64,000 bases of DNA from Patella vulgata (GCF_932274485.2 NC_065887.2:43605201-43669200), one strand, 5' to 3'. Shown: positions 29,729-41,999, counted from the stretch's first letter. Notes: generated by a model from the sequence alone, not told the origin. Numbers and translations: made by a program.

Positions 29729-31255
29729 CTATTCAAAAAAAGTAGGGGATATTTGATTTTTAAGTGTTATTAAAGTCACCTAATGAAACTGACGAAGAAA
29801 CAAATGACAAAATGAAATGAAGTTCACATTCATCGATTTATTCCAAATGATCGTTAGACTAAGTAAGGCACAGACTGACCATTATAAGGGTAAAATGATA
29901 CCCGGGGTCAAACAGCAAAGTTACCACAGCATCACAACCAAGTCAGTAACGGGTAAATCCTCCTCTGTTTGCCAAACAAGCATTGATCCGACGTGGCATA
30001 CTCCTAATGAGACGTCTAAGGTCATTTTGGTCCAGATTGTCCCATTCCTGTTGCAACGCAGCAGCAAGTTCTTGGACATTGGCAGGACGTTGTTGACGTT
30101 GACGTAACCTCTGTCCAAGCATGTCCCAGACATGCTCGATGGGGGAGAGGTCGGGACTCAGTGCTGGCCAAGGTAATGTGGTGATGTTCTGTTGTTGGAG
30201 GTAACCTGTAACGATCCTGGCCCTGTGACATCTTGCGTTGTCATCCTGGAAGATGAAACGGCGGCCATGACGTCGTGCGAACAGCACAACATGGACTGCC
30301 AAGATGTTGTCCCGGTAGTACTGGCCTGTAACACGCCCTGCAACAACATGTAAAGCCGTTCTTCCAGCAAAAGTGATGCCTCCCCACACCATAACAGAAC
30401 CACCCCCAAATCGATCATGTCTGATGACGTTAACGTCTTGGAAGCGCTCGTTTCGACGACGCCACACCCTCCTACGTCTGTCCAAAAAATCAACAGTGAA
30501 CCTTGACTCATCTGAAAACATCACATTGCTCCAGCGTCGATTATCCCAGTGTTGACGATCCCTACACCAACGACGTCTTGCCTGAATGTGATGATCTCTC
30601 AAACAAGGGATCACGCGAGGACGTCGGGCGCGAAGGTGACCCCTATGCAGTCGATTCCGAATCGTATGGCCACTCACTCTCACACCAGTGTCTGTTTGAA
30701 GACGAGCGCTGATCTGATTTGCTGTGATGACACGGTTTCTCAAGGCCAAGGTACGGATAAATCGATCCTGGGCTTGAGTTGTCGCCCTTGGTCGACCTGA
30801 GCGTGGTCTGTCCTGTACAGATTGTGTATCACGGTATCTGGACCATAGCCTGCTTATGACAGACTGAGAAACATTCATCGTCCGCGCCACAACCGCCTGT
30901 GTTGTGCCGATCTGTAGCATGCCAAGGACACGTAACCTTTCATTTTGGGTAAGCCGACGCATATCAAAATTTGTTTTCTGGTCACTTAAACAATTAAACT
31001 GATGTTTCCACCCTGGAATTCAATGCCACAATGACTGTAACATTCAAAGTCAGAGTCGTGCAAATCTTGGGTTGGACCCCCATGATGATCCCAAGCATCA
31101 CCTGCATTCCATGCGGTAGCTATTGGTGCGTTTGGGCGTCACATGTAACTGGAAATGTTTCTTCTGTTAGGTTCTATAGTGACTTTTTTCGTAGTCATTT
31201 GCATATTTTAGTATTATGCCCCCAAAATCAAATATCCCCTACTTTTTTTGAATAG
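29729..31255 (-). mobile_element. Tc1-like DNA transposon, copy 2 (1527 bp, intact)
   Basis: It is flanked by TA with about 32-bp inverted repeats starting CTATTCAAAAAAAGTAGGGG. The termini, length and untranslated parts match copy 1. It lies within a TATA-rich satellite, which offers many TA targets. The transposase frame is whole, so this copy looks competent and recent (inference from near-identity of the pair). Confidence 0.97.
29943..30962 (-). CDS. Tc1/mariner DD34E transposase, 339 aa
   Basis: This full-length Tc1-type transposase catalyses cut-and-paste of its own element at TA. Residues 1-60 hold a first helix-turn-helix (VVARTMNVSQSVISRLWSRY). A GRPR AT-hook-like motif follows near residue 57, then a second helix-turn-helix (VITANQISARLQTDTG...VSGHTIRNRL). 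The catalytic Asp in FSDESRF, the second Asp in FQDDNARCH and the Glu in SPIEHVW follow; 34 residues separate the last two, so DD34E. Length and order fit the family. The very high Arg content is notable. The start ATG lies before RRLTQNERLRVLGML, a usual family opening. Confidence 0.95.
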   Translation of the reverse strand: MRRLTQNERLRVLGMLQIGTTQAVVARTMNVSQSVISRLWSRYRDTQSVQDRPRSGRPRATTQAQDRFIRTLALRNRVITANQISARLQTDTGVRVSGHTIRNRLHRGHLRARRPRVIPCLRDHHIQARRRWCRDRQHWDNRRWSNVMFSDESRFTVDFLDRRRRVWRRRNERFQDVNVIRHDRFGGGSVMVWGGITFAGRTALHVVAGRVTGQYYRDNILAVHVVLFARRHGRRFIFQDDNARCHRARIVTGYLQQQNITTLPWPALSPDLSPIEHVWDMLGQRLRQRQQRPANVQELAAALQQEWDNLDQNDLRRLIRSMPRRINACLANRGGFTRY

Positions 31256-31257
31256 TA

Positions 31258-31508
31258 TATATTACCCTATATTATAAATTACCCTATATCATATATTACC
31301 CTATATTATATATTACCCTATATTAGCCTACATTAGCCTATAGCCTATATTATATATTAGCCTATATTACCCGATATTATATATTAGCCATATTACCCTA
31401 TATTATATATTACCCTATATTATATATTACCCTATATTACCCTATATTATATATTACCCTATAATATATATTACCCTATATTATATATTAGCCTATATTA
31501 CCCTATAT
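31258..31508. repeat. TATATTACCC satellite, right part
   Basis: Continuation of the array at 29100-29728, ending at 'ccctatatgagatg'. Confidence 0.94.
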
Positions 31509-31820
31509 GAGATGTTTTCTGTATAAAGTTGTTAGATATCTTTATCATACTACTTACTATACATTCTATTTCCGAACATTCCTCACGATATTTATGTCTG
31601 GTTTTCTATTGTCAGTTGTGACGGATAGAGGGCCTGGCCAACATCAGTGTCTAGTTGTACAGGTCCCATTGGCAGTACATTAAGGTTAGAAATCTATATA
31701 CGGGTAGGTTGTTGTGCATGAAAAATTTCCCTTATATCACAGTTTCCCCATTTTATTTTCCTATCCTAAATACAAGTTAATAAAATATAATATCAGGGAA
31801 TATTTGTTTTATCTTCTTAT
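31509..31820. other. Stretch without recognised features
   Basis: I see no gene or repeat. Confidence 0.45.
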
Positions 31821-32017
31821 TTAAACATAAATTATGCAAGAGCTAAATCTGCCAATTGCAGGACTTTCTTTAGGCCTGAAATGTTATCTAGATTATTAAT
31901 TAGGCATTAATTAACTTATCAAGACTATAATCAGCTCTCGATGGCATCGCTAGCCTGCGATATTTACTGGATTAGAACTACCAGCTCTTCATCTAATCTC
32001 CCATAATGTATCTTTAA
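31821..32017 (-). mobile_element. TTAA-ended MITE with internal deletion
   Basis: Starts 'ttaaacataaattatgcaag' and ends 'cataatgtatctttaa'. 'ggcatcgctagcctgcgat' is kept, but about 200 bp of the interior present in other copies is missing. Confidence 0.82.
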
Positions 32018-33888
32018 TACAATAATTCCTACATATCCCCTGTTTTACTCACTGTTTCTACGATTCTAAATCATTCTGTATCATTCTATATAGGAGAATA
32101 TCTCGAGAAACTTCCTGTACAATCTCCAGCGAACATCTTAATTTAGCCGCAATATAATATCATCCGTTATCATCTCCATGGCATTAAGACTTTCTCTATT
32201 CCTTTAGAGTGGTCCTGTATCTATTCTTATATGTATGTTTATACCTATTAGAATGTAGGAATCCAAAATTACACCTGTATTTTATATCATCTACCTGTTA
32301 TTACACTATATCTCCATTCCTCCTATTCTCAATGTTTTATTCTTGAGTTTGGGTTATGTTGTCCTTCATACTTATCCTTCCCATCTCCCTACATACTTGT
32401 AACATTCCTTACAGCTAGTAGCAACTTAATATAGCATCACGATAGGATATCATCAATACCATGATAATACATGTAGTTATTTTCTCTCTACTTCATCCTA
32501 GTTAGTAAATACCACATACATATAATCCACAGTTTGGTCCAATCTCGTCAGATAAAGACAATTGTTAACTGCCATTAATAATTACTACAACAAACAACCA
32601 TTTCACTATAATACCAAGGTCAGAAGAAATCTTTTTGAAACTCAAAATCTAGAAAGCAGAAGAAATATCTTTAAAAACCCAAATCTCTCTCCTCCCCTCC
32701 CCCCTCTCCCTCGGCACCCTAATTTACCCAGACTGCCACATGTTTTCATTTCTGCAATAAAGAATCACATTTGATTTTCTTGCTCACCTTAGATTATCGT
32801 TTTCTACTCCACACAAATCTTCGCCCGTTTTTTGGGGTCCTATGAGAAGGTATAATAGTTGTTAAAGCTGCTGATATCACGGCTCAGTATCAGTCTGCAC
32901 TAAAATCTATCAAATGTGGCACTGGTTTGTTCTCAATAGGATATCAAATATTTTGCGAAATAAAACCTCAATGGAAACAAATAATATTTGAACTGATATT
33001 CCTTATAGTACTGCACCTTTCACAATGTAGTTGTCAATGAATTCAAAACCCCTCCAATGGTGGTCAGCAGTTTTCACATTTCCGACATTCCTTAATTGCA
33101 AGGATGTTAATTTAGGTTGTCAGTTAGTTTCTATCACCTTGTTAAAAGCTTCAACACTCAAACAACTGAAAACCAGCAACTAAAAATAACCCCTGCTACC
33201 TTATTATTATCCTTCATTTTATCATGATCACCAAACATATCTTGTTTGTGTCGGTTTAATAATCACAATCAATAAAATACAAGTTCTGTATCCAAATCAA
33301 ACTCTCTCACCAAAAAATACAACTTCATTTTTATCAAGTCAATAGTACAAATGAACTGAATTTAATAGCTAGTGATAATTTTTATAAAGTTTCGACATAT
33401 CTTAATAAAATATATTCCAGTAATTGTTGGTTATTCATGTCCCTGTGTGTCTGATGCTGTGGTGAGTGAGATTATAAAACAGGATAGATACTGGTAATCA
33501 ATCTACTGATGACTTCCTGTTATAGTAATACATGTGGTAGATATATATATATCATATACATCTTAACCCATTTCAGGAATAACATCTGCAGTGCTCACAT
33601 GGAAAGTCAATCTAGTCATTTGAATGAGAAGGAAAAAAGACATATCCACCAGTATAAAGCACCCTCTGATAAACCATGGTGTGAGTGCAATATTATCCTT
33701 ATATTAGCGTTGCACAAGTTGCCATACAAACTTTAGAAAGACAGTCTAGTTATTTGGATGGGATGAAAAACATCCAATGTACATGTATAATAATAATTAA
33801 CACCTGTAATTCACAGGTAGATATTTTAACCCAGACATGTTCAACATCAGGTTACAAGTTTACTCTACTGTCAGGTTTCATATTAACC
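32018..33888. other. Stretch without recognised genes
   Basis: AT-rich with one C-rich run (about 32685-32720). Small open frames at 32562, 33509 and 33685 have no family resemblance or splice context. Confidence 0.5.
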
Positions 33889-33895
33889 AGGTTAT

Positions 33896-34768
33896 GTTCT
33901 AAGCCTGAAAAGGATAGATCAATTCGGTTGAAACAAAGTTTTGCCACCAACAAGTACAATCATTGAATGAATCATAAGAACTGCAATTGTATTATTGTCT
34001 TGTGAATCTACCCATTGAAATCACCAGAAATGACTGTAGGGCCGGACATCAAGTACCTGCATCTAAAAAGACTAACCCCAACACAGATACATGCTGACAT
34101 GGTCTCCACTTTTGGGGATGACGCTCCTTTTTCCCCAGTAAAGAAGTGGCCTGCAAAATCTAAGCGATGCAGAGAGAACATTAACGACGACCCATGTCGT
34201 TGAGCACATTATTGCCAAAGAGTTATAGGAATGACAAAAGTTGCTGCAAGATTGGTGCCAAAGCTCTTGACTGTGGATCAGAAAGGGTCATAACTCTTGA
34301 CGTAATTAACAAAAATTATCGAAATTCAATAGGCTTCAAACGACACATATAAATTTCATACAGGTCAAATAAAGTAAAACAAGGGCAATAACTCCAGACG
34401 AAATTATTGAAATTAAATAGGCTTTCTTCATCTCACTAATGTAAACAACATGTATCAATTTCAAAACAATCAGATGATAAATGTAGTCTGTAGAGTGTTC
34501 ACAAGAAATTGTGACAACATACGGACGGGCACAACAGCAATATAATACCACATTTCCATGTGAGCGTATAGAAAGGTATGATGACGTAAAGTCAGCTGTG
34601 TACGACTTTTTTGTTTTAGGATGGCTGAAGAAAATGTCTTCCTGACTGGCATCTAGGCCTTGCAAAAGTATGTACACTTCAAAGGGGACATGTAGAAAAA
34701 TAAATGGAAATCATCAAATCTGAACAGGTTTTTCACAGATAGGCTTAAAACTTTTCACCCAGCCCTCG
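33896..34768 (+). mobile_element. Internally deleted mariner element B with a nested repeat
   Basis: It starts 'gttctaagcctgaaaagg' and ends 'cttaaaacttttcacccagc'. The forward strand reads GPDIKYLHLKRLTPTQIHAD then MVSTFGDD, the mariner N-terminal helix-turn-helix. The C-terminal coding end survives. From about 34287 to 34570 an unrelated 'cataactc...gtgagcgtat' repeat interrupts it. Outer parts align with mariner A. Confidence 0.82.
34287..34570. repeat. Repeat E nested in mariner B
   Basis: 'gggcaataactccagacg', 'aaataggctttcttcatctc', 'gtagagtgttcacaagaaat' and 'ccatgtgagcgtata' are blocks shared with 46671-46915 and 55737-56048. Confidence 0.72.
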
Positions 34769-35147
34769 TACAACGATAATCTCTGTAGAGGGTGAGTTGA
34801 CTTGATGTACACCAATAAGCTCTGTAGAGGTTGAGTTGACTTGGCAAAACCAATGAGTCAATTTGGATTTCCTCCTGCCCTTAACTTCGTTCGGCCATTG
34901 TTGGTTGAATAAGAGATAAATATAGTTTAATGAGAGGTGAAGGAACGAAAACCAAACGAGTAACACATGTGATGATGTCATAAAGTAGAATAATCGCGTA
35001 GTATGACATGCATGTTAGGTATTTGTATTATTTCATGTAAAGCTGATATACCAAATAACAACACATTATATTTACATCTAGTGAAAGGAACAACTATCAT
35101 CACTGATTAGTTTATCATATGTTTTTATTCATCATGGTATCAACATT

Positions 35148-35370
35148 CACTTGACACAAACTAGGTCATTTTAATGCTTGATTTTATTTCAATAATTCAT
35201 CTTAAGCAGTGGGAGGAAAACGGAGGACCTGGAGATAACCCACATGGTTAGATAGGCGACCCTACTCCTTGTCACGTACCTGAGGGGAATCGAAACCATC
35301 CCCTTTGATTCAATGATAGACCATGTGATCTAATTGGCACGCAATAAACCATTTGGCCAGCCAATCCCCT
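35148..35370 (-). repeat. SINE-A copy
   Basis: 'cacttgacacaaactaggtc', 'tttatttcaataattcat', 'cagtgggaggaaaacggagg' and 'gaatcgaaaccatccc' match the family. The head 'aaaccatttggccagccaat' carries a tRNA-like box A on the minus strand. Confidence 0.85.
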
Positions 35371-35613
35371 GTATTCAAATAGAAGCTAAAAATGTTTGTG
35401 ATATTGTTTTTACTTAAAACTGTAAAACGCATTTAAACACAACCCAGATTAGATATTGAACCCATTCTAGTCAAATACAAGTTGAATATAAATTTAATAA
35501 TCAAGTTGGTTTTAAATATGATAGAGATTGTGGTTCTTTTACTCTTTTGTCTTTATATGATATATTGAAATTCCTTCTCAAATATTCTGTGTGTGTGTAA
35601 ATGAGTTATTTAA

Positions 35614-36021
35614 TTAAAGATACATTATGGGAGATTCGATAACGAGTTGGCAGATCTCACTATAATAGTTAAAAACTAAAAAATGTAAAGGCAACTTGAT
35701 GAAAATTTCATTCTAATTGATCCACTATGAACCGAGAATTAAGCGATTGAAATTTACGCCTAGCCTTGATCATCATTACTAAAGTTAGTACGATAAACAG
35801 CATAGTCTTGATTATCCAATTTTAAATCGTTAAATCGTGAAGGAAAGTTATGCAGTAAATCGGCTCATAATCCACTTAAGATCACAGGCTAGCGATGCCA
35901 TCTAGAGTTGATTATGGTCTGGATAGGTTAATTAATGTCTAATTAATAATTTAGATAACATTTCAGACCTAAAGAAAAATTTGCAATAGACAGATTTAGC
36001 TCTTGTATAATGTATATTTAA
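35614..36021 (+). mobile_element. TTAA-ended MITE, best full-length copy (408 bp)
   Basis: Starts TTAAAGATACATTATGGGAG and ends 'tataatgtatatttaa'. Both ends are TTAA. The interior holds 'actataatagttaaaaact', 'gaaccgagaattaagcgatt', 'gatgccatctagagttgatt' and 'taatgtctaattaataattt'. Used as the reference for the family. TTAA borders recall piggyBac-type elements, but the terminal bases after TTAA differ from the usual CCC. Confidence 0.85.
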
Positions 36022-37660
36022 TATATTATAATTCAATTAGTACAAGTAAAATCTTTCAAATATTTTATGTCAAACTCTTGATTTGGCAACAGAAACAGTC
36101 ATCTATAATTTTACTGAATCTACCAAATCTCCACATTTCAAAAATACAAAGTTTGTAAACTCTTAATTCTTTAAATGGTTGGAACCAAAATAATGGATTT
36201 TTTTACAGTAAGTGAAGTTATGGTGATATAAGTCAATATGGATCATGTTGTATGGTTCAAGGCTGAATGGCAACAGACCATTCTGGCTTGTATGACCGAT
36301 GTCTAGGTCATATGTTATTTTATTATTTTCTAATTCTGTTTTAAATTTCAAATCTATATTTTAATATTCATTAATGCTTCGTTAGGCATCAGACGTAGAC
36401 AGTAATTAACTTGTCAGTCAAATTATGACAGGCTGGCAGCTAAAGTGGTTGATCTGTTAAATTTCTTTTAACTATTGTTTTAAATGTCTTGAGTCTTAGT
36501 CCTTCAATAATTATATGTTTATGTCAACACTTTCTAAGTAACTAATTTGTATAAATAGACAAATGTATGTAAGATGATTTATTAGTTGGAGAGACCAGCT
36601 TAGGGAACCTATATATACTAGTTGGAGGTCCGATACATACATGTAGGAAATTATAAGTTGTTAAATTGTTGCTGTTAATTATTAGCTCTATATCTGTATT
36701 CATTTCTGATACTTACAGAACAGAACTTGATGAGCTAAATTCCCTGAGAAGTGGAACGGTGTTACTTGCATGGATTCAACCAAGTTTAAAATATAATATG
36801 AGTTACAACATTTATTTTCTTGGTGAAAGTAATACTAAATTGCCTGTTCAAAGAACTCAAATCAATTTAGATAAAACATGCTATAAACTTTTAATTTATC
36901 TTCATTTAAATGTCTGTGAAAGATAAAATCCGATGATAAACAATTTGAGAAGTTAACATACACAAAAAACACGGCCAACATGTAAAATTAATTCTCTAAT
37001 TCTGATAAAACACACTTGAATCCAACTTCATCAAAAACAAAAAAACGATAAGATTTATTTACTTAGAGACGTGGACAGGAGGAGATTGAAGTTCGAGCTT
37101 TATCTACCTAAAACAGTGGGGAAACTGAGATCAACGATAATAAGAAACTAACACCTGTCTGACCAGACACACTGATTGGCTGCAACACCAAATATTATAA
37201 CAACCATATTGGATTTCAAGTCTGCAGTTAAAATAATTGATAAGTTACAAAAAAAATTGCCATAGTGGTAAAGACAGAGAAAGTCTGATAAACATGATTA
37301 GTTGTAATGGTTTTTGACATGATGCAGGTTTCAAGGTGTTGATTTGTTGAAACTGAACTTTAACATATATTGAATTGTAGGTTTATTAGGTGGTGTGTTA
37401 ATATCTCTAGACCAACTCCACGATTTCCATGGAGATGATTTCAGTCAAGAATGGTTTATTTGGGTGGCAAAAAAACTAACTATCTACAAGAAGAGAAGGT
37501 GATGGGAGGAGTAGACGAGAATCGAGCAGCATCTAGGCTCGGCCATCATGCAAGCAGCAAGTAGGCCCATCCATGGTGCTAGCTGAGGCAAGAAAATTAT
37601 TGAAACAAGAATGTACAAAATAATCATATTTTTTTCTCTTTCTTCATTAAAATATATGAA
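36022..37660. other. Stretch without recognised genes
   Basis: AT-rich. A forward open frame at 36666-36926 has no recognisable domain or splice support. Confidence 0.5.
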
Positions 37661-37664
37661 AATG

Positions 37665-37940
37665 AAATGAAATGGGGTTTAACGTCCTACTCTTCTGCTC
37701 CAACTGGGCTAATAAAGACGGGCTTGTGTGCTATGAGGGAAATTTTACGTGCACGCCAATGTATACACAGGACCTCGGTTTTACAATGTATGTCCCATCC
37801 GTCCTGCACCACTGACAGGGGGAACCACGTCGGAAAATCCTGATGCCCGTTCTCAGCCAATGCAGGGATCGAACACGCAACCTCCAGGGTAATGAGCCAG
37901 CATCTTACCCACTAAAACTTAGCCACCGTGGCCCCTTCAT
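37665..37940 (-). repeat. SINE-B, most complete copy with tRNA-like head
   Basis: The minus strand starts GGGGCCACGGTGGCTAAG and GGTAAGATGCTGGC (box A-like). It then has GTTGCGTGTTCGATCCCTGC (box B: GTTCGATCC), the body 'ccaatgtatacacaggacct' in reverse, and ends in an (ATTTC)n tail. This head shows the family is tRNA-derived and transcribed by RNA polymerase III. Confidence 0.9.
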
Positions 37941-39300
37941 TAAAATATACCTTCCTATTGTTATCTACACGTGTCTTGATATATATTTATATATAATACT
38001 TCCAGGTTGTCTACATGTATTTAATACCTCATCTAATGTTATATCTCAAACGATGGAAGAAAATTGACAAAACCATAAAAGAGATATTAGATATAAAAGA
38101 AAATATTCATCATATATTTAATGTAGATAAACTTGATACCTACTAAAACTTCTCCCTCTGATCTTAAAATAACTTTGATTAACTGGTATGGAGTTTACCT
38201 GAAGCACTTCAACAAAGATATCTGTTTTTATTCAGATATAATTATTTGTAGTTAGCTTGGTTCATTTAAAATGTACCACCAAAAACCCCAAATAACTACA
38301 CGCTTTAATTATTATATCACAAGCCTGGAAATAACTTGATTCCTACAAATGTTAATCAAAGATTTGGCTTCTTTTATTTCACAGATGGACAATTTTCTTT
38401 CCCCTTTTTATCTATAAAAAGTTGTTGACAGTTTTTATAACATTTTTTCAACATTTCTTTGCTGGTTAAGTCACGATCATCTAGTATCTAATACCTATCA
38501 CTGCTTAAAGCAAAGTTTTAGTGACCCCTATATTACATAGAGTTACATTCCCTGCGTTTTTTTAATGACATATGCATTTTTGATCAAATAAAAATCATTC
38601 ATGGAATTTCTTCACAAAATTGGATAGATATTATCAAATATATAACAAAGGTCATATTTACTTCAATCACACTATTCTGAAATGTTAGGGATATTCACAC
38701 ACTGCTAATCAAAACTGGACATTGCTAATCAATTTGCCTGAATTTATCTAACTTGATTAGCAATTCTTCTGATGAAGTTAGGACTAGCGGCTGCCAGGCA
38801 GGATACGCCCACATTTTACAGTTAGAAAAATCACATAGATTATAAGCCAGTGAATCAAAACAGATTAAATAGTTAGGTAGGTGTTGCTTTTATCAACAGC
38901 AATTGAGATGAGTAGTAGTGCAATATTCAATATTATTCACCATATCTTGATATAAAACTTTTAGGTCAACTGTCAGTAAAAATATTGAGAAGAGAAGTGT
39001 ATATTTGACAGTTTTCGAGAACCAAATGTACATGTGTACTCACATCTTATAAAAGGACTATTGATAACTGTATGTAGTAAAATACAGCAGACAGTTTGTT
39101 CTATCCAGTAAATCTTGTGTACAAACAGTTAAAATCTACCATTAGAACAATAGTACCCTTGTTTTCATGTCATTTTTCTCATTCTTCGCTTGTTTCAACA
39201 ACCTACATAAACTATCATAAATTTCAGTTACATGGGAAGGAAACAAAATGTTAAAAAATTGTTTAATTTTCAGAATATGATTTGTAGGCAAGATTCTATG
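37941..39300. other. Stretch without recognised genes
   Basis: AT-rich. 'gaggcaggatacgcccacattttaca'-type sequence near 38796-38822 is the inverted form of the 'gtgggcgtat' end seen at 21152 and 26925. Confidence 0.5.
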
Positions 39301-39309
39301 AGTTTTATA

Positions 39310-39425
39310 TATGAATGGGGTTTAAACATCCTATTTATTCTGCTCCGGATACTGAAGACAGGTACATGTATTTATAGATATAGACCAGTATGGTATCAAG
39401 GGAATTTGGCTTAGTTTGTTAGTGC
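39310..39425 (-). repeat. SINE-B fragment
   Basis: 'atgaatggggtttaaacatcc' and 'ttctgctccggatactgaagac' match the SINE-B tail region. Confidence 0.6.
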
Positions 39426-39479
39426 CACTTGAAAGAGTAGACATTGCACCATATCAGTCCCTATGTCCTGCATCAAAAG

Positions 39480-39690
39480 AGAGAAATGGGGTTTAACGTC
39501 CACTCGACGCAAACTAGGTCATTTCGGGACCAACACATGGTTTAATTTTATTTCAATAATTCGCTTGCGCGTACGGGTCTTTAGCAGTGGGAGGAAACTG
39601 GAGGATCCGGAGAAAACCCACGAGGTTGGACAGGCGACCCTACTCCTTGTCACAACCCGGGATTCGAAACCACGCCAGTTGTTAAAAGGG
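39480..39690 (-). repeat. SINE-A copy
   Basis: 'gaaatggggtttaacgtcca', 'ctcgacgcaaactaggtcat', 'gtgggaggaaactggagga' and 'ggttggacaggcgacccta' are clear. The tRNA-like head is truncated after 'gattcgaaaccacgccagtt'. Confidence 0.88.
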
Positions 39691-40369
39691 TCAGTCCCAG
39701 ATTTCAGAGAGAGACACAGAGAGAGAGGAAGAGGAGGTTGAAGAATGTAAATCAATATAGCCTGTGGACCTTATCTGGAAATATCAAATCAAAATATGGA
39801 GTCCTTCAGAAATTAAATTAGACCAAAGTCTTGTGTTGATTCACAAAAAGAGATTAATGAACGTTTAGAAATAAATACTTGCCACAAAAAAATGTTGAAT
39901 AATTCCTGATTCGAAATATTATAGCTCCACAGTCCGTAATATTTTATCTACTTCACAGTCACAGTCCAAGATCGTGAACAACACAACCAATCTTACAAAA
40001 CTCAATCCGAAAAATATGGAAGCACATAAATTGAAGTTAATCACTTGCCACTCCTTGTGTATATATATATATATACCTCTTCTGTAATTAGAGATCGAAA
40101 CTGAGAAAGAAAACAAGGGTTTATTACGCTGTAGGTAGATGGAAGGAATGAGATAGAGATGTCTTATAATTAGTTAGTGCATCATTCACCAACAAAACAA
40201 CTAAATGATGATATGTAGAATATAATAATTACCCTTGACAACCTGCCCAACCTGCCCAACCTGTATATATATATAACATGACTATTTGATTACTATTACA
40301 CACATGGTATTATTCACCTTAAAGTGCCTCTCAATACCAACTCAAACCCATTCCAATTGAACACACAGA

Positions 40370-40470
40370 GAGAAATGAGGTTTAAAATCCATTCAACACA
40401 AACTAGGTCATTTGAGATTAGCATATGGTTCAATTTTATTTCAATAATTTGCTTGTGCAGGACTTTATGA
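40370..40470 (-). repeat. Truncated SINE-A copy
   Basis: Only the tail half is present ('gaaatgaggtttaaaatcca' to 'aataatttgcttgtgc'). A tandem array begins right after it. Confidence 0.75.
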
Positions 40471-40494
40471 TTTAAAGCGCATGCGTCAAATATT

Positions 40495-40740
40495 ACAGAA
40501 TGTACAGTGGTTCAAATATTACACAGTGGTTCAAATATTACTCAGTGGTTCAAATATTACTCAGAGGTTTAAATATTACACAATATACAGAGGTTCAATA
40601 TACAGTGGTTCAAATATTACTCAGTGGTTCAAATATTACTCAGAGGTTTAAATATTACACAATATACAGAGGTTCAATATACAGTGGTTCAAATATTACT
40701 CAGAGGTTCAAATATCACACAATATACAGAGGTTCTATAA
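40495..40740. repeat. Minisatellite 'cagtggttcaaatattactc'
   Basis: Compound array of 'cagtggttcaaatattac' and 'cagaggtttaaatattacac' units, about 10-12 copies with a higher-order pattern. Confidence 0.9.
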
Positions 40741-40829
40741 AGAAACGTGGTAGATTTAAGTCACTTGTTGTACAAGATGGTTCAGTAGTGCTTGTCAAAA
40801 AAAAAAATGATAATTATTTCTAAAACTGA

Positions 40830-41240
40830 AAATAAAACCAGGTACAATACTAGCTTCAAAAAAGTTGCTAAATATACTCAAATCTGACTTTTACAAGCCC
40901 ACAAATTCACTGTAGAATTATAAATTTGATGACAAATCAGTAAAAATTACAGGTTAGATAACAAGTTTGAAATTCTCTTGAATAATGTTTGGCATTATTG
41001 TAGCTATAATAAGATTGAGGTGTGTCTTTCAATGTTTATTGTACAGGTGATCAATCAGTCTATATTATCATATCTTTGTTTTATTTATAATCATCTCATC
41101 CATCTTTAATATACCCCCCAAATATAACACTTCTTTCACATATTCTTGTTTACTTCTCACTAACACATCATTGATTAAAGGAGTGTTCATATCAAAACTT
41201 TAAAAAAAAAAACTAACATCATAATTGATAACGAAATGAA
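40830..41240. other. Stretch without recognised features
   Basis: AT-rich. Nothing recognised. Confidence 0.45.
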
Positions 41241-41249
41241 ATAAGATAG

Positions 41250-41525
41250 AGAGAGAGAGAGAAATGGGGTTTAACGTCCACTCGACACAAACTAGGTCAT
41301 TTCGAGACTTACACATGGTTTAATTTTATTTCAATACTTCGCTTGCGCGTAGGGGTCTTTAGCAGTGCGAGAAAACCGGAGGACCTGGAGAAAACCCACG
41401 AGGTTGGACAGACGACCCTACTCCTTGTCACGTAAAACCGGGAAATCGAAACCATGCCAGTTGACTCAATGACAGAGCTTGTGATACAGCTCACACATGC
41501 TAACCATTCGGACATCCCCCCCCCC
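41250..41525 (-). repeat. SINE-A copy with GA-repeat tail and tRNA-like head
   Basis: (GA)n then 'gaaatggggtttaacgtcca', body, 'aaatcgaaaccatgccagtt' and head 'gctaaccattcggacatcc'. On the minus strand the head reads GGATGTCCGAATGGTTAGC (box A-like). Confidence 0.9.
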
Positions 41526-41529
41526 CCCC

Positions 41530-41725
41530 TGGAAATGCAATGAAATGGGGCTTTACGTCCTACTGTTCTGCTCCAGATGAGCTAATGAAGACAGGCTCAC
41601 GGCATAGTTTGCCTCCGTCCTACACCACTGACAAGGGGAAACAACACCTGAAAATCCTCATGAACTTTCTCGGCCAACAAAGTGATCGAACAGGCAACAT
41701 TCACACACTTAGCCATCATGGCTCC
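41530..41725 (-). repeat. SINE-B copy
   Basis: 'gaaatggggctttacgtcct', 'ctgctccagatgagctaatga', 'acaccactgacaaggggaa' and 'acacacttagccatcatggc' match the family. It starts directly after the head of the SINE-A copy. Confidence 0.82.
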
Positions 41726-41819
41726 CAAAATGAACTATCATTCTATCATTTTCTTTTCTTCAAATATTACTGAAGTGATTTTTACTTGCCCCAGGTACAA
41801 TACAGGAAATAAAATGCAT

Positions 41820-41905
41820 CTTTATCACACACTTACATTTGTCGAGGAAGGGCAGGGCGAATCACACACTTACATTTGTCGAGGAAGGACAGGGCGAATC
41901 ACACA
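41820..41905. repeat. Two-copy tandem repeat, 37 bp
   Basis: 'cacacacttacatttgtcga' and 'ggaagggcagggcgaatca' are repeated with one or two base differences. Confidence 0.85.
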
Positions 41906-41999
41906 CTTTCATGTAGCTTTAGCAAAATATAACTATCACATAAAGGAAAATATCTTTCTACCTGTCATTCCCATTTTCTTTTCATCGAATATTATTTGA

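Noticed and set aside
36666-36926. Forward 86-codon frame with a hydrophobic start
   Set aside because: No recognisable family, no upstream promoter signal, and AT-rich codon content like the surrounding sequence.
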